Under the pieces are notes generated by a model. The model had not been told where the DNA came from and did not search any database. It saw only the letters and a list, made by a program, of their open reading frames with translations. DNA of 64,000 bases from Alloascoidea africana (lineage: Eukaryota > Ascomycota > Alloascoideomycetes > Alloascoideales > Alloascoideaceae): assembly GCA_030581615.1 (NCBI GenBank), contig JAKTTT010000002.1, positions 496,001-560,000 on the forward strand, read 5' to 3'. Below, piece by piece: positions 40,209 through 52,412 of this stretch. How positions within the stretch are numbered: position 1 is the stretch's first letter; each line of letters begins with the position of its first letter. A program made the position numbers and the translations under genes.

Positions 40209-41891
40209 ATGAACGTTGTGGAGAAACAGCCAGCATTGAAGCTTCATGAGCAGGACCGTTTTTTGTCATGCTGTGAAGAAATAGCAGATGAACTGGTTAT
40301 AACAAGAGCAGGGTTCTTGGAGCCCGACCAGCTTGCTAGAAAGCTGGCCAAAAAATATAAGCTTTCTAGAATTCCAAAACAGACAGAGATTATCTCTTCA
40401 ATTCCTGAAAAGTCCAGAAAGCAGAGCCTTATTGCCTCAAGGCTTAAGGTGAAACCAGTGAGGACAGCTAGCGGGTTCGCTCCTATTTGTGTGCTGGCCA
40501 AGCCTCTACAAGTTTGTGAAGACGAAGAAGGCATAAGACAGCGCACTGGGTTACTTTCTGCCCAAGCTTTGGCTTCGTCAGGCTGTTCAACGTCACATAC
40601 AACAGCTCCAACCATACCTGCATCCTCAAGACAAGCTATTACGAACTATACCTGCTCATATGAACAAGTTTCTGCCCGGCTCAAGGAGCTCCAAAGACTC
40701 GGACATTTTACTGATAAGGTGGAGTACATAATAAAGGGCCAGCAGTTTATGATGCTCCCATCTGCCTACAGAGACAAATTCATTGTCGAGTTGCACAATA
40801 TCCTGAGCGGATTCACGGGGACACTGGTTGATGAAGCTGTTCTATTTTCACAAGAATCTGAAAGATCCAAGTGTATTGGCATCAGTGTTGAGGTTGAACC
40901 TGAATTATGTATGGTCGACTCCCATTTCACTGACTTGTTAAAATATGGATGCACAAGATTGGTGTTTGGCGTTTCTTCAATTTATTCAGATATCCTTCGG
41001 TTGAACTCACCGAACGCCGTGCACTACAAAGGAAACAAGAATCTCATCCTTTCATTTTCCCGTTCGAAGGATGCCGGGTTCAGTGTTACTAGTAGCTTGA
41101 AAGCAAACTTACCTAATGTTGGGTCGAACAGAGATTTGGAACAGTTTAAAGAGTTTTTTGAAAACCCTGATTTCAGAACTGATGGTTTAAAAATCTTGGC
41201 AACTTGTAAACAAATGGGTGATACTTTTCAGTACAATAAAGACCAACTTGTTATTCTGCTGGCAAAGGTTTTTACTTTTGTGCCCCCATGGACAAGAATA
41301 CACAATATAGAATACTGTCCAATGGGCTCTCCCCAGCATCCAGAATCTAGTCCCCCAAAATCTGATTTGAGAAAGATGGGCTTGGAAAAGATGAAGGGCA
41401 TGGGCATTAAACACAGTGGCGATATCAGGACAAGAGAAGTTGGAATTCAAGATGCTCAAATCCAACGGAAAAGAAAGACAAAACTGCAACCAAAAAAGAT
41501 ACAGGTGGAATTAGTAAGACGGGATTACGCGGCAAACGGAGGATGGGAAACTTTTCTTAGCTACGAAGACCCTAAAACGAGTACTCTCGTTGGGTATCTA
41601 AGACTACGGAAATGCTCTGAGAAACCAGAAGCAGCCAAAAAGGTTATGTCCGTGATTCGAGAGCTCCGTGTTTGTGGACCAATGGTACGGTTGCACAAAA
41701 GAGATGAAGATATGTTCCAACACCAAGGTTTTGGAAAATCTCTGGTCAAAGAGGCTGAGAGGATAAGCAGGGATGAACATCAAAGTGAAATGATCAGCGT
41801 TATTTGTGCCCCTGGCGCAAGAGGGTATTATGAAAAACTTGGATACTTTTTGGATGCTCCGTACATGTCCAAAGAATTTGTTGAGATATAG
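40209..41891 (+). CDS. Elp3-like protein lacking the radical-SAM motifs (pseudo-Elp3)
   Basis: A 560-residue homolog of Elongator subunit Elp3, which uses a radical-SAM domain plus a GNAT domain to make cm5U at tRNA wobble uridines. Elp3-specific blocks are well kept: LKVKPVRTASGFA (79-91), the YEQ...LKELQRLGHFTDKVEYI block (151-175), DKFIVELHNILSGF, LKYGCTRL, FENPDFRTDGLKI, VPPWTRI, RTREVGIQ, RRDYAANGGWETFLSYEDP, and the acetyl-CoA loop QHQGFG (504-509) with KLGYFLDAPYMSK. The radical-SAM features are gone. The stretch matching yeast Elp3's cluster cysteines (C-9 residues-C-x-x-C) is at about 99-150, nearly the same length, but has an unrelated Ser/Thr/Ala-rich sequence with one possible Cys left (103). 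The GGTF SAM motif reads GQQF (177-180), ETRPDYC reads EVEPELC, and an RGTGLYELW-type segment is shortened. The open frame is undamaged, so a diverged paralog is likelier than a pseudogene. A canonical ELP3 is expected elsewhere. Confidence 0.88.
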   Translation: MNVVEKQPALKLHEQDRFLSCCEEIADELVITRAGFLEPDQLARKLAKKYKLSRIPKQTEIISSIPEKSRKQSLIASRLKVKPVRTASGFAPICVLAKPLQVCEDEEGIRQRTGLLSAQALASSGCSTSHTTAPTIPASSRQAITNYTCSYEQVSARLKELQRLGHFTDKVEYIIKGQQFMMLPSAYRDKFIVELHNILSGFTGTLVDEAVLFSQESERSKCIGISVEVEPELCMVDSHFTDLLKYGCTRLVFGVSSIYSDILRLNSPNAVHYKGNKNLILSFSRSKDAGFSVTSSLKANLPNVGSNRDLEQFKEFFENPDFRTDGLKILATCKQMGDTFQYNKDQLVILLAKVFTFVPPWTRIHNIEYCPMGSPQHPESSPPKSDLRKMGLEKMKGMGIKHSGDIRTREVGIQDAQIQRKRKTKLQPKKIQVELVRRDYAANGGWETFLSYEDPKTSTLVGYLRLRKCSEKPEAAKKVMSVIRELRVCGPMVRLHKRDEDMFQHQGFGKSLVKEAERISRDEHQSEMISVICAPGARGYYEKLGYFLDAPYMSKEFVEI

Positions 41892-42181
41892 TTTAATAGT
41901 TGATGTTATGAGAATACGCAATAGAACAATGATATCTTCAAATGGATCTGCTCGATTATATAGAAAAATAGGATGACGTGAAAAGAATATAACTTCAAAG
42001 CAGAAATAGCGATGCAAGGTGAAAGATAAATTTCGCACATAAAAACAACAAATAGAGATAACAACGGCGTGGGCTTTAACGGAAACTGATAAGAAAGAGA
42101 TTCTTTGAATTGCGAAAACGATGTCTTTTATCAAAGTCGGTTGTTTGAAAGACCACTGATTCTCAAATCTATTACGAAACT

Positions 42182-43965
42182 TTAGCATAAAGGTATCCCC
42201 AGCTTTTTCTTCATTTCCAAAATCTGAAGCATTTGAAATTCAGCCTCTATTGCAGAATTTCTCTTATATATGGATAGTTTCATTTGCTCTATTCGAAGAA
42301 TTTCTGCCATTGCTGTTCCAAACTTTTGATAAGCCGTTTCAATAATTGAAGTAGGACCAGAATCTCCAGTCGAATCCTGATTAGCTTCACCGCTAGAAGA
42401 GATTAATTCACTACCTGGGTTTTTAGCTGAATGGTGTAATGATCCAGGGTTATTGTTTGATGAAGAAGACAATGGAACTGATGGTTCCATCTCTGAATGC
42501 ATCACTTCATTTAAAAAGTTTGCGTAGATTATTTGGATCACATTTGTTGTAGAATCACCAGCATTAGCATTAGGAGGTTGTTGAAGCTCAGGGTGTTCGC
42601 AAAAGACATTATTTGTGCCACATGAATGAGCAGAGATATGACCGTTTCTGCAATTCCCAGTATACTGTTCTTGCGCTTGACGGCCAGCCCCATGATGTGA
42701 ACAGCTACATGCCCTTGTTGTTGAAGATCTTAATCCACGTAAGCTTCCTCGATTTCTATTAGCAGAGGGTGAAGGAGATCCATCTCGCGTGGCAGATGCT
42801 GGATGATTGCTCCCAGATTTATCGAACGAGCCATGATCCATATTATCATCTGACATATCTGCCGATTGTGAGCTATCATCAGTCACAACCTCGCGGTCTA
42901 GGATTTTCCGAGCCGATTTTGACGTACCGGAGTCTCTAGTGTCAAACTTTGTGGTTTTATTTTCATCAGACCTTTCCAATTTTTGTTTGTACGCTTCCAT
43001 AGAATTACAAATTTCTTCGAGGAGACGTCTCTCCTGGAGAACTATGCTGCGGTTTTTTGTTACTTCGGGAAATCCCTTTCTCTTTTCTTTTTTGTACTTG
43101 TCAACAAATCTCAGAAACAACTTTTCTCCAAAGCGAGCACCCATTGTAATATTCTGCTGCTGGAGAATTTGACAAACTTCTTTCCAGCGCTTGCATTTGG
43201 CTCGGCTTTTGAAGGAGCCATAGTAGCCTTTCCAAATCTTTACAGTTAACAATGTGCGCAAAAACTTGATTGTGTTCATCGAGTTGTTATCAAAAGTAGA
43301 AAGACTGCAACGTCTTTTTGGAGAGCGGACCCTGAGCAGTGCTCGGTTTACAGGAGTTGCTCGTGGGGTTTCATCATACGGTTCCATTGAAAATGATGGG
43401 CTCCTGCTTTTGTCCTCAGTTGAGGGTTCATCCACCATCTCGTAGTCTTCGTCGTCATCGTCATCATCCATAATCTCAATTTGATGTCTAATGGGACTAA
43501 TTCTGGTTTTTCTGTGCTCGGGGGAAAGAGAAGACCTGCTCCCATCGCTCATATTACCACCGCCATTTGGATACGTATTAAAAGGAGAGTCATTAATGAC
43601 GTCTGGGTCAATACGGTTCATGTTCACCGGAGTCTTATGAAGCACATCATTAGTAGGAATCAGAATAGCATTTGTGGCCGTGTGGGTCTCAGTTTGTCTA
43701 ATCTCAGTATGAGATTGAAAATGCGAATGCACTCCTCCCAATGATAAAGATTGTTCTTGACCTTGGCCTTGTTCTTGATCATCATCCCCCTGGTTTGGTT
43801 GGTCTGGATGTTCGTCGAAAATCCTTCTCCTAGGGGTGCGCTTTCGCGCAAATTGTTGATGACCGCTTTCTAGAGAGCAACAATATCAATTTTCAATTAG
43901 ACATCTATTTCTGATTCCTCGTCAATTTGCTTTCTCACTGTTCTCGCCTTACCTGTTGGAACCAT
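42182..43965 (-). CDS. Unrecognised, probably nuclear protein with a basic trihelix/SANT-like segment
   Basis: Two exons. Exon 1 (43953-43965) encodes MVPT plus one base. An 83-nt intron (43870-43952, donor GTAAGG, acceptor CTCTAG) follows, then exon 2 (42182-43869), for 566 residues. After the junction comes a basic motif QQFARKRTPRRRIFDEH, a likely nuclear localisation signal. Then follow Gln/Gly-rich sequence, a run of Asp (about DDDDDDEDYE), and a Pro-directed basic region RVRSPKRRCS. The only ordered-looking part (about residues 190-305) has TLLTVKIWKGYYGSF and KCKRWKEVCQILQQQNI, then a Lys-rich helix. Its Trp spacing and charge resemble Myb/SANT or MADF-type trihelix DNA-binding domains, but the resemblance is weak. 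The C-terminus is helical (EAEFQMLQILEMKKKLGI). Exon 1 joins in frame and supplies the only nearby ATG. I do not recognise the family. Confidence 0.72.
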
Positions 43966-44465
43966 TTTAGAGTTTGACAACGCTGGATGGTGAAGGGAGG
44001 GAGATTGGCTGGTGTAAGGACAAAGTTAGAGTAAACTCTACCTGGCGTAACCCAATTACATTTCGGGCATCAGAGCTAGCCTCCCAACCTCCACATTTAT
44101 TCTCATGTTGGGATCTTTCCGTGCAAAAATCGTCGAAATCATGCAAAATTCCACATGATAGTCTGAAGTGTCCATTCATTCCCTTCTCACTCATGAGTTT
44201 TGAGAAACCTAGCTATTATGCATATTCTAATTGGTTGGCGAATCCTGCCAACAGCGTTTGATGACTACTGGAACATGATACCCTGGACAAAAGTGCAACA
44301 CAAGACATTAAATTAATTACGACTCACAAGTTATAATAGCTGCCTATTGAAAACTTTTCCTTTCCACAACAAACGATCAAAATCAACACAGACCATCTTT
44401 GGATTAGCTTTAAACGATTAAAAACAAAAAACAAAATAAAACATTACAATTATGGCCAGCCATCT
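43966..44465. other. Spacer between the IRA 3' end and the downstream gene
   Basis: About 0.5 kb, the promoter of the minus-strand gene at 43,965 and the IRA 3' end. An overlapping pair of 75- and 95-codon chance frames has no support. Confidence 0.5.
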
Positions 44466-47400
44466 CTAAATTCCAATCAGTGCTTTCCTCAGAGCTCCTT
44501 TAATGATAGCTGATTGCTTCTCAACTTCAGTGATATTAAAGTTTGTTAATGATCTAACATCATAAGTTGAAAAGCCAGCTGATTTCAAAATCGCATTGTA
44601 TTGGGCAATATAATCTTCTTTTTTGGTGAAATCATAGGCTGGATTTCTCAATATTTTGGATATAAAATCTTGAGAAGAGGTCAAAAGAGCCAGTGAAGAA
44701 GAGCGCTCACAAATATCGTCAAGTTTAGTGCACATGATAGCATAGGATAGCATGCACATTCTATCAGTTGGCTCGGGTGAAACAATCATTGCTCGCAAGA
44801 ACTTCATCATGACAGATTCATCTGCTGTGGGCTCATTAAACAGTGAAACTGCAAAGTGCATATTCACATACGCTTGATCGGTTGCTGTTGACATGTATTT
44901 GACGAGAATCAACGGAACTGCCAGACCTTCGCCTATGTCAACCAACTCAGATTCTCCATAAATGTTCTGCAAAAACATTGCCTTTTCTCGATGAGATCTG
45001 GAGTAAATAAATAATATGGTCATGTAAGCAGCCGGTGCCAACTTGACCAGTTCCAGTTTCTCTGTCCCAAGCTCTCTATGCTTTTCCATATAGATCTCAA
45101 CATTATGGGCTCGAATACTCATAAAAACCTCCAAGGCTTCGATTGAGGCAAACCGTGTAGCAGGCAGATACAGTCCTCTCATTAAGATAAAGACGAAGTA
45201 ATTATCAAACGAGTTGGGGGAATACTGAAGTCCAATACACTCATCCAAATCATTCAAATATGACCCGAAAGCAAGCCTCTCTTTGGTTAATGTTCCCACA
45301 ACATCGCCATCCACAAATCTGCCTGACTCGTCCATCTTCTCAAGGGTCTTGCTAAGAAGTTGAAGAGCAGCCATAAAATACTTGGCACTTGGAAACATAC
45401 AGCATCCGGCCGCAAGCCAAAACAGTTTCCCAAAATATGGGGAATTGGGTGACAAGCCATCTACCAGCCATGTGAGACTCACCAAAGTACATGTTCCCAG
45501 CTCAACGCTTCTGGGATCCAGGCTGTTTTTCGACTCAATTGATGTCAAGAAAAACTTTAGCAGTTTGGGAATAATCGTATCTGCTGAGGTGTCCTTGGTG
45601 AGAAATCCCATAATCAACAGAGCTCTAGATCTGATAACCGACGGACGTTTAAAAGCAGCATCAATAACATTAGCTGTCCACTCCATTTTCCATCGTTTTG
45701 CTTCCTCCTCATTATTCGCCACAACATGGACAGCCTCCAGCACACCCATACTATGCTCAAAGAGACCTGATTTTATGGCCGATGCGTCCCCTATTTCATC
45801 TTCATTTTCGTAAGAATGTTTATTCAACCCGAAAACAAGCTCAGATCTGGAGCTAGAAATTCTTTCGATAATGATATCAAGCGCGTTTCTTTGTTGGACG
45901 GTGAAGTCAATCTTCTGAGAAAATGAATGCATGGTATTGATGATGCTTTTCTGCAGCGCTACCCTAAATTCGTAGGGTCCCATGTCGACAAAGCAAGTGG
46001 CAATAAAGGTCAAATTTCCAATGTGCTCTCGAGTTAATTCAATAGAATCAAATAAAGCAATGATAACTGCTTTGAGCAAAACAGTGAGTTCTAACCAGCT
46101 TCCCTGAGACGCAGCAAATTCTTCTCCTTCATCAGCACCGTCAGTTGGAAGTGTAGCAAAATTCTTGAGCCTGTTAAAGATGTTTGTGCAGATGCCTGAA
46201 GTTGGACGAACTGTAAACAAGGCAAGTATATCTTCACATGTGCCATTTTCGCTTCGTCGATCAACTGCTGCATTGATTATTTCATCTATAAGAATATCGT
46301 GAAGTCCATCTTCTGCAAACAGGATGGTCCAAATATACTTGTGAAATGCAGGAACAAGAGCTTTTGATTTGTAGGTTATTGCAAGCAAACGACGAATAAG
46401 ATCACGGGCTCTTCTCGGGCCACGGTGTGGATGATGTCTGCAATGGTAAACTTCCCGGTAAAAATGCTTTATCCAAGGTACAATGTAAGTTAAACACAAA
46501 TCTTTACCAAAGGTTGATGAAGATTCGTAGGCCTCAAACCAACTCTTGAGAAAGTCATAAGCCCATTCGGGATGGCTTGCTGCGACACCCTCTGAAATAC
46601 CAGTAGCATACAAAACATCATTCTTTGGAAAGTATAGTCCGTCTCTTGGAAGTGAGTTTCGTCCCGCACCCATCTGAAACATTTGATTTATTGAAGCTCC
46701 CACATTATAAGAGGCATTTCTAACCTCGCTGTTGTCCGAGAGAATACCGCATAAACAAATGTTTAGCACAGAGCATGCAACATCTCTTATAGAATGGACA
46801 GGAGATTCACTCAACGATGTTGAAGATGAGTGATCGCTGTATCTTTGAATCAAGTTGTTCACTGATCTGACTATTTCATTCCTTGATGGACTGGTGAAAA
46901 CAATTTCTTCTCTTTCAAGCAGTTTGAGTGTGCAAGTGTTTTCTGCTCCATCAAACGTACTCAAGACAGCTTTTGACATATCAGTCGCATGAACCACATT
47001 CAAAGGCCGTATGTATTGGATTTTAGATCCAACCTCTATCTTTACAGGCTCTTGACGGCATACCTGTAAAAACTCATTCCCGATTCTGACAGTTACCGGC
47101 ATCAACTCACCTGTTTTCGGATCATAAATGGAAATGTCATTATACTCCACTCGATGATCTTTGATAACGCTCCTGGTCCGCTTGCACAGCCCAAATGGAG
47201 GAATAGGAAGGTCCTCCGATTCATAAAACGAAGAAGGAAAGTAATAGGGCACCAAGAAAGGATTTAGGAGGACCGAACCAGGCATAGAGTAGGTCTTTAC
47301 AATAACTTTCAGAATTTCCAACACGTCAGACGACACGTTGTAGTGGAAAACGCCTGAACAGTTCTCTTTGCGGGTGGATGGGATCAATTCCTCCAACTTT

Positions 47401-50400
47401 GAGATGAGTGTTGGGTCCAAGTAGTTGCCTGCCCCAAATCCGGTCCAATCCAGAAACAGAACAAATCTGTCATGCCAAATGTTACCCATTGTCTGAAAAA
47501 CTCGGTACAGAACCATATCTGGATCTGTAACGGTTGTTGTATCAAATAGGCCCATTGACCAGATTAAGAATGGCGTACCATCCGCAGTAATACCTTGTTG
47601 AACTAGCTGATTTTCAAGAATGCTGCCAAAGTCTTTTCCTGAGTTTTTCTGCATGAATTCGTAAAGGCGAAGCCCATCTTCCGATTTGTCGTTAACAATA
47701 GATTCCGGGAACTCATAAGTGGATATACCTTTAGGCTGGCCAAGTGATTCCAGCAAATCATCCAGCTTGCTATAAACCTTTGCATCGGGATATACAAAAT
47801 CGATGCCATTACCCAAGTTGTTTTGATTGTTTTTACTTTTGTGCAAGGCAAGTAAGTTTGCCGACTTGAATTTTTCATCTTGGACTGAAGGGTTGTCATG
47901 AATTTCATCCCAATGATTAAATAAAAATTCATGAATAAAACTAGTATCCTGGTGGTCGGGTTCAGCCTCTTTTGGTTCATTTTCGACAGCCTCGACAATT
48001 GAATCAATATCCAAAATGTTTCCAGTGTCCATTCCGTCCAATGGAACAAAATCGGCAGAAGCAATCAAAAAGCGAACAATATCTTCGTTAAGTTTGTTCA
48101 GTTCATTCATTCTATCGTATAGCAGAGGCAGTTTGAGAGAGAACAGCGACCCATTAGCCATGTTCTGAATAACTTTGGCAATTAGCAACAGGGAGCGTCT
48201 GACATCACGACGAAGATGGCGAGTTAAGAGTCGATCGTTTTCTGGCGCCACAATAGCAGGGCAAAAGAATCGTAGAAACAAGAAGGATCCGACTGTTGTA
48301 GCTATCGACTCAGGAAATCTATGCTCTACACTTATCCTGATCGTGTAGCAAATCTCTCTAAATGAGCTTGGCATCATCTTTAATGAGCAACAGACAGCAT
48401 TCGTAAACTTGGACAAGGTTCTAATAAAGCTTTCAATATTGTCGTTTGCCTTGTTTTCCGTGTCAATCTTATCGGTGCTCAGTTCAAATACGTTATCGTC
48501 TGGGTTGTTAACAAACGATTGCATAACGGGGCCCAGTGTCGATGCCAAATACTGAGAGCCATGCTTTTTGGCATATAGTGAAAGCATTTTGGTAGCAACA
48601 CTGTTTCTTCGCAACAAATCTACCAACCGAGTAGTATTCTCAATCTCTCTGGCCACCATTGGTTTTAATATTGATAGTCCCTTTCCTTTTAGTTCAAAAA
48701 GATTGAGTAAAGCTGTTGCTAGAAAGTCAACTTCACTAGCTGGGCAGCAGTCTGAAATGGCAACGCATAGAGGAATGTTCTCAACCAAGAAGGTTGTCAA
48801 ACTCTTCATCTTTTGAGCTTCATCTTCAGCCAGGACCGATTTCATAGCCCCTCGTATCAAGTCCCTGAAAATATTAATGAAGGCCAGTTTAATTCTGGTG
48901 TTTCTATGATATCCCAAAGGCAGTCCAAACTTTAGCGCAACATCAATGTTGTTAGCGATTAAATTAGATAAACATGTAATGAGATTTTCGCAAATGGCGC
49001 TAGTTCTCTGAAACTTTGGCTGTGATGAGTATTCTGTAGAGGGAACAGACAATGAGGTGGACAGCGTTTTCGCAACTATGCTGCTCGAACCGTTTGCGTT
49101 TGCAACATTATAATCTTCAAACTTTTCAAGTGAGCGTAAACATAAGGAAAAATAGGTTCCGCAAAGACCCGACTTGGCGTGTAGATAGTCCTCTTCGTTT
49201 CCTGTTCTAGGAACTTCAATTGTCATTCCCTCAGAAAATGCAGCAGCGGCTTTGGCAGACTCGAGAATTAGATCATTTGACATATGCTCCAATTCGGCTT
49301 GACGTCTTTCAGAAGAGGCAACAGAGGCCAGTAAGGAGTCTTCTTCAGATCTAAACGAAGTCCCTTCAAACCAACTACTTAGTAGGGCAAATGATTTGAA
49401 ACGGAATTTGGGGGTGATTTTGGCGCCAATGATGGACCCATATTTTGCAAGGCTTTGAAAATCTCTCGAGCATCTAATCTTCAACTTCAATACTGTCAAG
49501 TCCTCCTCGAGTCCATCTAGAAACTTGGCAATGGTCCAGATCAAAGTGGAAATGCTTGGCCCCATCTCAATTTTCTCCGCCCCACATCTATCGATAGACG
49601 TCTTGATAAGAGCAATGACCTGTTCCAAGAGCCTTATCGTTTGCTCAGTTGGACCCTTTTCCAAATAGCCTTTAATAAATTTGATGATAAGATCAACACT
49701 TCTTGGAACACCATGCTTGCTAAGCTCGCGCCCGATCATCTCCCTAGAGGCATCAGAGATCAGAAGGTTAGGGCTGTCCATCAAGCCGACTAGGTCCCCA
49801 ATAAACTTCTCAACGATGGGTATAGTGGCTGCTACTCTGTCATTCGTTTCAGGGTCAGTGACTAGTATGCAATCAGCCAGTGAGCTTAGCATTCCCGCAT
49901 AATTTCGTCTTTCGACAACATAAGTAGTCCGAAATTGCTCATCAGCGTCCGAACTAAATCGTGAATAAATATTATCCCAAGCATCCAAAATACCATCTGT
50001 AGGGACCTCCAACTGTGTAACCACCTTACGAATTCTCTTTTGGAGTGCAACTTGGCCAGTGATGACATATGTGTTTTGAACAAAAAGCAAATACTGATCA
50101 GCATTACAGAGAATGGGACAAGACATAAATTGCGAATCTGCTGATTCAGTAGCATGTCCATCTTCAATAGCGTGCGACAGAGCCCCAATTGCAATCTTGT
50201 AAGCTTCAATATCGGGGCAGCATAAGCATGTCAGAAGGGCAGCTTCGAAGCTGCTGTATATTCCTGTTCGAATTGAATAACCTTCGATGCTAGTAATGTT
50301 GTTCTTGAAGAGCTCTTTCATTTTAAAGGTTTTGGCAATTAAAACTCTTGTTTCAAACAACTTTGAAACAAGAACCAACAAATCTTTGACCCTTTTATCA

Positions 50401-52412
50401 TTCATGTCACTTTCCAAAATTTTCTCGGAAATGGCTTTCGCTAGATAACCACATCCAGCGTATAACTGAAAAACAAGGTGCTTTTTGTTGTACCCAACCT
50501 CTTCAATTTTTATTGCAGTTATACGTTCACGGTCAATTGCCGCCAGTACAAACTGGGTGGATGCCTGTACCAAATCATTGTCATAATCCACCAAGGAAGT
50601 AATAATAGGATCCAAGTGCTTTGGAGTGATTGATATAGACCTATCTTTTTGTTCAAAGTAGCAATAAGGATGAGGAATAAATGCAAAATACACATTCACA
50701 AGAATTGGAAGACTGACTGCTTCTGAGTTGCTGGTAGATAATGACTTCTTGGAAGAACTACCCGAAGCTCGAGTTTTCAGCAATAGCCTTGATTGTCTCC
50801 ATATGAGATTTCTTAGGAGAGTACCATTTTGCTCCATGTACATTAGATATATGTGGAACATTGAAGGAATGGCTCCAAATCCCCTCAGTGCAGTCGCCAT
50901 ACAACAGACAATAGATGGCTCGACGTCTGACCTATCGAGTAAATTTGAAAAGTCTTCTATTAGGAACTCTGGCTTGACGATCGAATAAGCAGTAAAGAAT
51001 TCAGTGTAAAGGTTGATAATGTATGGTGACATGTCGTTTACGTAGTTGTAAAAAGCTGGCTGCACTTCCTCTCGGATCACAATTTGAAACTTAGCCAAGG
51101 GATTTTGCTTGTCAAACAGAAACATACTAGAAGCGGCAATAACAATGTTTCGCACGCAAACCAGCTGTAAATCGCCAACTCTTTTGGAGTGTAGGTTGCT
51201 TTTGATAAAACTTAGAAGTTTAAGCTTCTTAGAATTGGCGGAGAATCTTTTAAGACCCGTGCTCATAAACGTTGTGAATACGTTTGGCATGAAACATAGC
51301 AAAACAGACAGGAATCGAATCATGATCCCTGAATATTTTGTATTCTCGGTCGCTGTATACATATAGTCAAAAAATCCAGTAGCTTCCACCGCAAGAGGAG
51401 AGCCTTCTTGAGACGACTTGTACAGTTCTTCCGGCCGGGCTAACATCCAATACTCCAGACTTTCAGAGAAGAAGTAAAACAAGAGGGCTTGGTGTAGGGG
51501 AACTCTAATGGTGCTCAATAAATGCCACATGTCTTTGAATAGTATTCCGATAGAGTTCTGATCAAGATAGACATAGCTAAGTATGTCAATGTTTGGTACC
51601 AGGTCATTCTCACCGTACCCAGCTGTTTTTAGAATGTTTAATTGGTTTGAGACTACAGAATATGCAATTGGCCAGTTGGAAGCAGAAAGAAACCGTAAAA
51701 CACTTAGTGCAAGTTCGTCAATTTCATCGATTAGATCTCTGTAAGGATGGCCATCCAGGCCAGCATTTACCAATATGCTTGCGTTGGTGATGATGGTGAT
51801 CGCATGCGCAACGTCAGCTTGAGATCGAAGAGCCAGTAGTTGATCAAATATCTTTTTAACAACAGCCCCTTCAACGCTGGGGGGTAGCACAGTGTGATAT
51901 TTCAAAAATGGTTTAACGTATCCAGTTACACCGTAAGTGATTGGAACTCGGCCTTTTCTTACTGGTTCGGGCTCACAGGAATCCCAGTTTTGTTCAGTAC
52001 ATTGCTCAAGAAGTCTAAGTACTACCACTAGTGATCGCAGCGAGTAAACATTTCTTTTCTTCAAAGGTTCATATCGGTCTCTCTAACGCTTCAAAGTCAG
52101 AAGACAACTCCCATCAAAAAAAACTGAACGTAGGCATACCTTAGATATTTGATCCAGCAAACTTGAGAAGCCAAAGATTACTTCGGAAATCAAATGTGTT
52201 TTAGCAAATCCCAACAATGTGGCTTTGGTACTAAGATATAGCTTGTCATTTTCTGTGTCATGAACAGTGTTTCCTGTTTCAAAAGGAAGCTAGATATCAT
52301 TGTTAGCCAACTATTGGAGTGTCTTGCCCATGTGGGTACCTACCAGTTTCAACAGTCTCCCGATTATTGTTGGTACGCTTGACCTCTTGGTTTGCTCTGT
52401 TGATACCACCAT
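44466..52412 (-). CDS. IRA2: Neurofibromin-type Ras GTPase-activating protein (IRA1/IRA2)
   Basis: Negative regulator of the Ras-cAMP-PKA pathway, speeding GTP hydrolysis by Ras. Three exons: 52344-52412 (MVVSTEQTKRSS...), 52140-52289 (LPFETGNTVHD...), 44466-52082 (RDRYEPLKKRNVY...), for 2611 residues. The two introns are very short (54 and 57 nt; donors GTAGGT and GTATGC). The acceptor of intron 2 could also be 18 nt further on, still in frame. N-terminal blocks match S. cerevisiae Ira1 (VVVLRLLEQ...NWD; ALLFYFFSESLEYWMLARPEE). The RasGAP domain (about residues 1210-1420) carries the arginine-finger segment LLRRNSVATKML (about 1231) and the family motif FLRFFCPAIVAP (about 1342). A Sec14-PH-like module follows near 1580-1800, as in neurofibromin. 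The remainder is helical repeat. It is shorter than S. cerevisiae Ira1/2 (about 3,080). IRA1 and IRA2 are not distinguishable here; the symbol marks the family. Confidence 0.92.

Noticed and set aside
40209-41891. Calling this the canonical ELP3
   Set aside because: The cluster cysteines and SAM-binding motifs that define active Elp3 are absent, so the symbol was withheld.
43660-43851. 63-codon minus-strand frame near the start of the gene at 43,965
   Set aside because: It is the wrong frame of that gene's second exon; the spliced reading explains the region.
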